A DNA stretch of 64,000 nt from Caprimulgus europaeus. Taxonomy: Eukaryota > Chordata > Aves > Caprimulgiformes > Caprimulgidae. Below are positions 62,806 to 64,000 of this stretch, in pieces. The position numbers and the translations under genes are program-made. The stretch lies in assembly GCA_907165065.1 (NCBI GenBank), contig OU015529.1:8419054-8483053 (forward strand), in the 5' to 3' direction. How positions within the stretch are numbered: the stretch's first letter is position 1; every line of letters starts with the position of its first letter. A model generated the notes under the pieces. The model was not told the origin of the DNA. It worked only from the letters and a program-made list of their open reading frames with translations, and did no database searches.

Positions 62806-62919
62806 TCCTCTCCTCTCCTCTCCTCTCCTCTCCTCTCCTCTCCTCTCCTCTCCTCTCCTCTCCTCTCCTCTCCTCTCCTCTCCTCTCCTCTCCTCTCCTC
62901 TCCTCTCCTCTCCTCTCCT
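62806..62919. repeat. (TCCTC)n pentanucleotide array, about 23 perfect units
   Basis: 114 bp with no interruption; all pyrimidine on plus, all purine (GGAGA) on minus. The GEERR-repeat reading frame across it is only a by-product of the period. Confidence 0.98.
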
Positions 62920-64000
62920 TTCTTCTTATTTGCAATTGGTAACACAAAATGAAGGCAATGAGGATGTTAAAGACCTTTTTAGCCTTTTTTTCATAATACT
63001 GTTACAATGACTGGAAGTGCATTTTCTGGCATGAAATCCTAACTCTAGTGGAATGGTCACTTCAGAAGTTCTTGGTTTTGCCTTTATAGATTCGCTCTGC
63101 TTCACCCTGTAAGATTTTCTCATTTAAACTTTTCTCATATCCTGTAGTAATACTTTACTCTTGAAATTTAATAATCTAAATCATTATTTCTTATGCACTG
63201 TGTACCTGTGTGCCCTTTAACACGTTTACTGAACTCTGTGTATGTGAGTCTGTGTGGTACGTGAGTGGGATATTCACTGGGCATAATTTTTAATGCCATT
63301 GAAATGAAGTCATTGAAGGGATAAAAAGAGAGAATTGTCCTCAAACAGCTACAGAATCTGTAGACAGAGGGCGAGTGTTAGGTATGTGTTTTCAAGATTT
63401 ACACAACCCTTCTCTCCATTATGCAAATGCTGATTACAGGGAGCTCTGGGACCCAATACAAAGCAATTACAGCCCTCCCAGTCTGTGGGGAGCACATGCA
63501 AGACTGCCATTCACAATAGCCAAAAAAAGTCATGGCATATCTGGTATTCTGTTATAAGATAAAACTCATTTCTGTCATTTATGAAATACTCCTCATGCCC
63601 TGGCCATAAAGAAAAAGGACTAACCCTGAACAATATCAGAACAGTGAACTGCAGAGGAGTAACGGTCTAGGTTACTGAAACAGTGGAGGGAACAAGCCCT
63701 TAGTTCTGCCTCCCTGTGCTATAAATGTTCATGTACCTCAAACTGATGTAAGACACACATTTAGAGAACTGGTAAAGAAGGGTAATATGTCTCAAAAAAT
63801 GATTACTTTCTGAACAGAATCAGGGTCACATTAACAGGGCTCCCTCAATAGCTGAGGTGTCCTTCCAAAACTACCTAGGTTACTCTCTGAATATCAGCAT
63901 CTCTACCCACAGTTTCAGTTGGTTTGTGAAGAGGTGCTGATCCCTAATTGTACATGATTCATCTAGATTATCAGCCCCAGGAATGCGTTCTGGTTCTCAG

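Larger units (their letters stand above)
53217..64000. other. Region upstream of gene C
   Basis: It should hold gene C's leader exon and promoter within its first kilobases. In mammals CCDC172 lies on this side of PNLIPRP3, but I recognised no exon of it. Contents seen: small palindrome, 44-bp duplication, one CR1 and the (TCCTC)n array. The longest frames (56990-57472 and 62050-62457, plus) have no recognisable motif. Confidence 0.5.

Noticed and set aside
62751-62945. Frame with GEERR repeats
   Set aside because: It is a translation of the (TCCTC)n array, not a protein.
1-64000. CRISPR array, tRNA/rRNA genes, prokaryotic operons or promoters
   Set aside because: None seen; the window is vertebrate nuclear DNA with spliced genes and LINEs.

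Overview
The window is vertebrate nuclear DNA, almost certainly from a bird. It carries seven CR1 LINE fragments of the avian type, a solo endogenous-retrovirus LTR of a kind I associate with birds, and split genes with GT-AG introns. I see no bacterial-style operons, tRNA or rRNA genes, and no CRISPR array. The species cannot be named from the sequence alone.

The coding content is a head-to-tail array of pancreatic-lipase-family genes, all on the minus strand, so transcription runs from high to low coordinates. Gene C (coding 53216 to 36150) and gene B (coding 20507 to 8818) are each complete, with 12 coding exons. Both look most like pancreatic lipase-related protein 3 (PNLIPRP3). Gene A (coding 5017 to 8) looks like classical pancreatic lipase (PNLIP) and runs off the left edge after its fifth coding exon. 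Exon lengths 49/155/126/135/109 are identical in all three genes, and later exons differ by at most 3 nt between B and C. Splicing C gives 467 aa and B gives 465 aa, the normal family length. Both keep the Ser-Asp-His triad, the paired N-terminal cysteines and a C-terminal PLAT-type region. Gene order (RP3-like, RP3-like, PNLIP-like) matches the mammalian order PNLIPRP3 then PNLIP, with the RP3-like gene duplicated here.

Layout from left to right: 8-5017 gene A, with a TATA box and short leader exon at 5411-5465; 5466-8711 a spacer with one CR1; 8712-20516 gene B; 20517-35848 a 15 kb spacer with a possible gene B leader exon near 23063, an unexplained reading-frame cluster near 27030-27600 and a 640-bp solo LTR at 34364-35003 flanked by the 5-bp duplication CTTTT; 35849-53216 gene C, with three CR1 copies in its introns; 53217-64000 upstream sequence with a small palindrome, a diverged 44-bp duplication, one CR1 and a 114-bp (TCCTC)n array.

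Functionally, these are secreted triglyceride or phospholipid hydrolases. The notable points are in B and C: B has lost the ancestral start codon and carries Arg and Cys in the usually Gly-rich stretch before the catalytic Asp, while C has His in place of the oxyanion-hole Phe and a strongly diverged lid. I found no previously undescribed system beyond these features of the lipase array.
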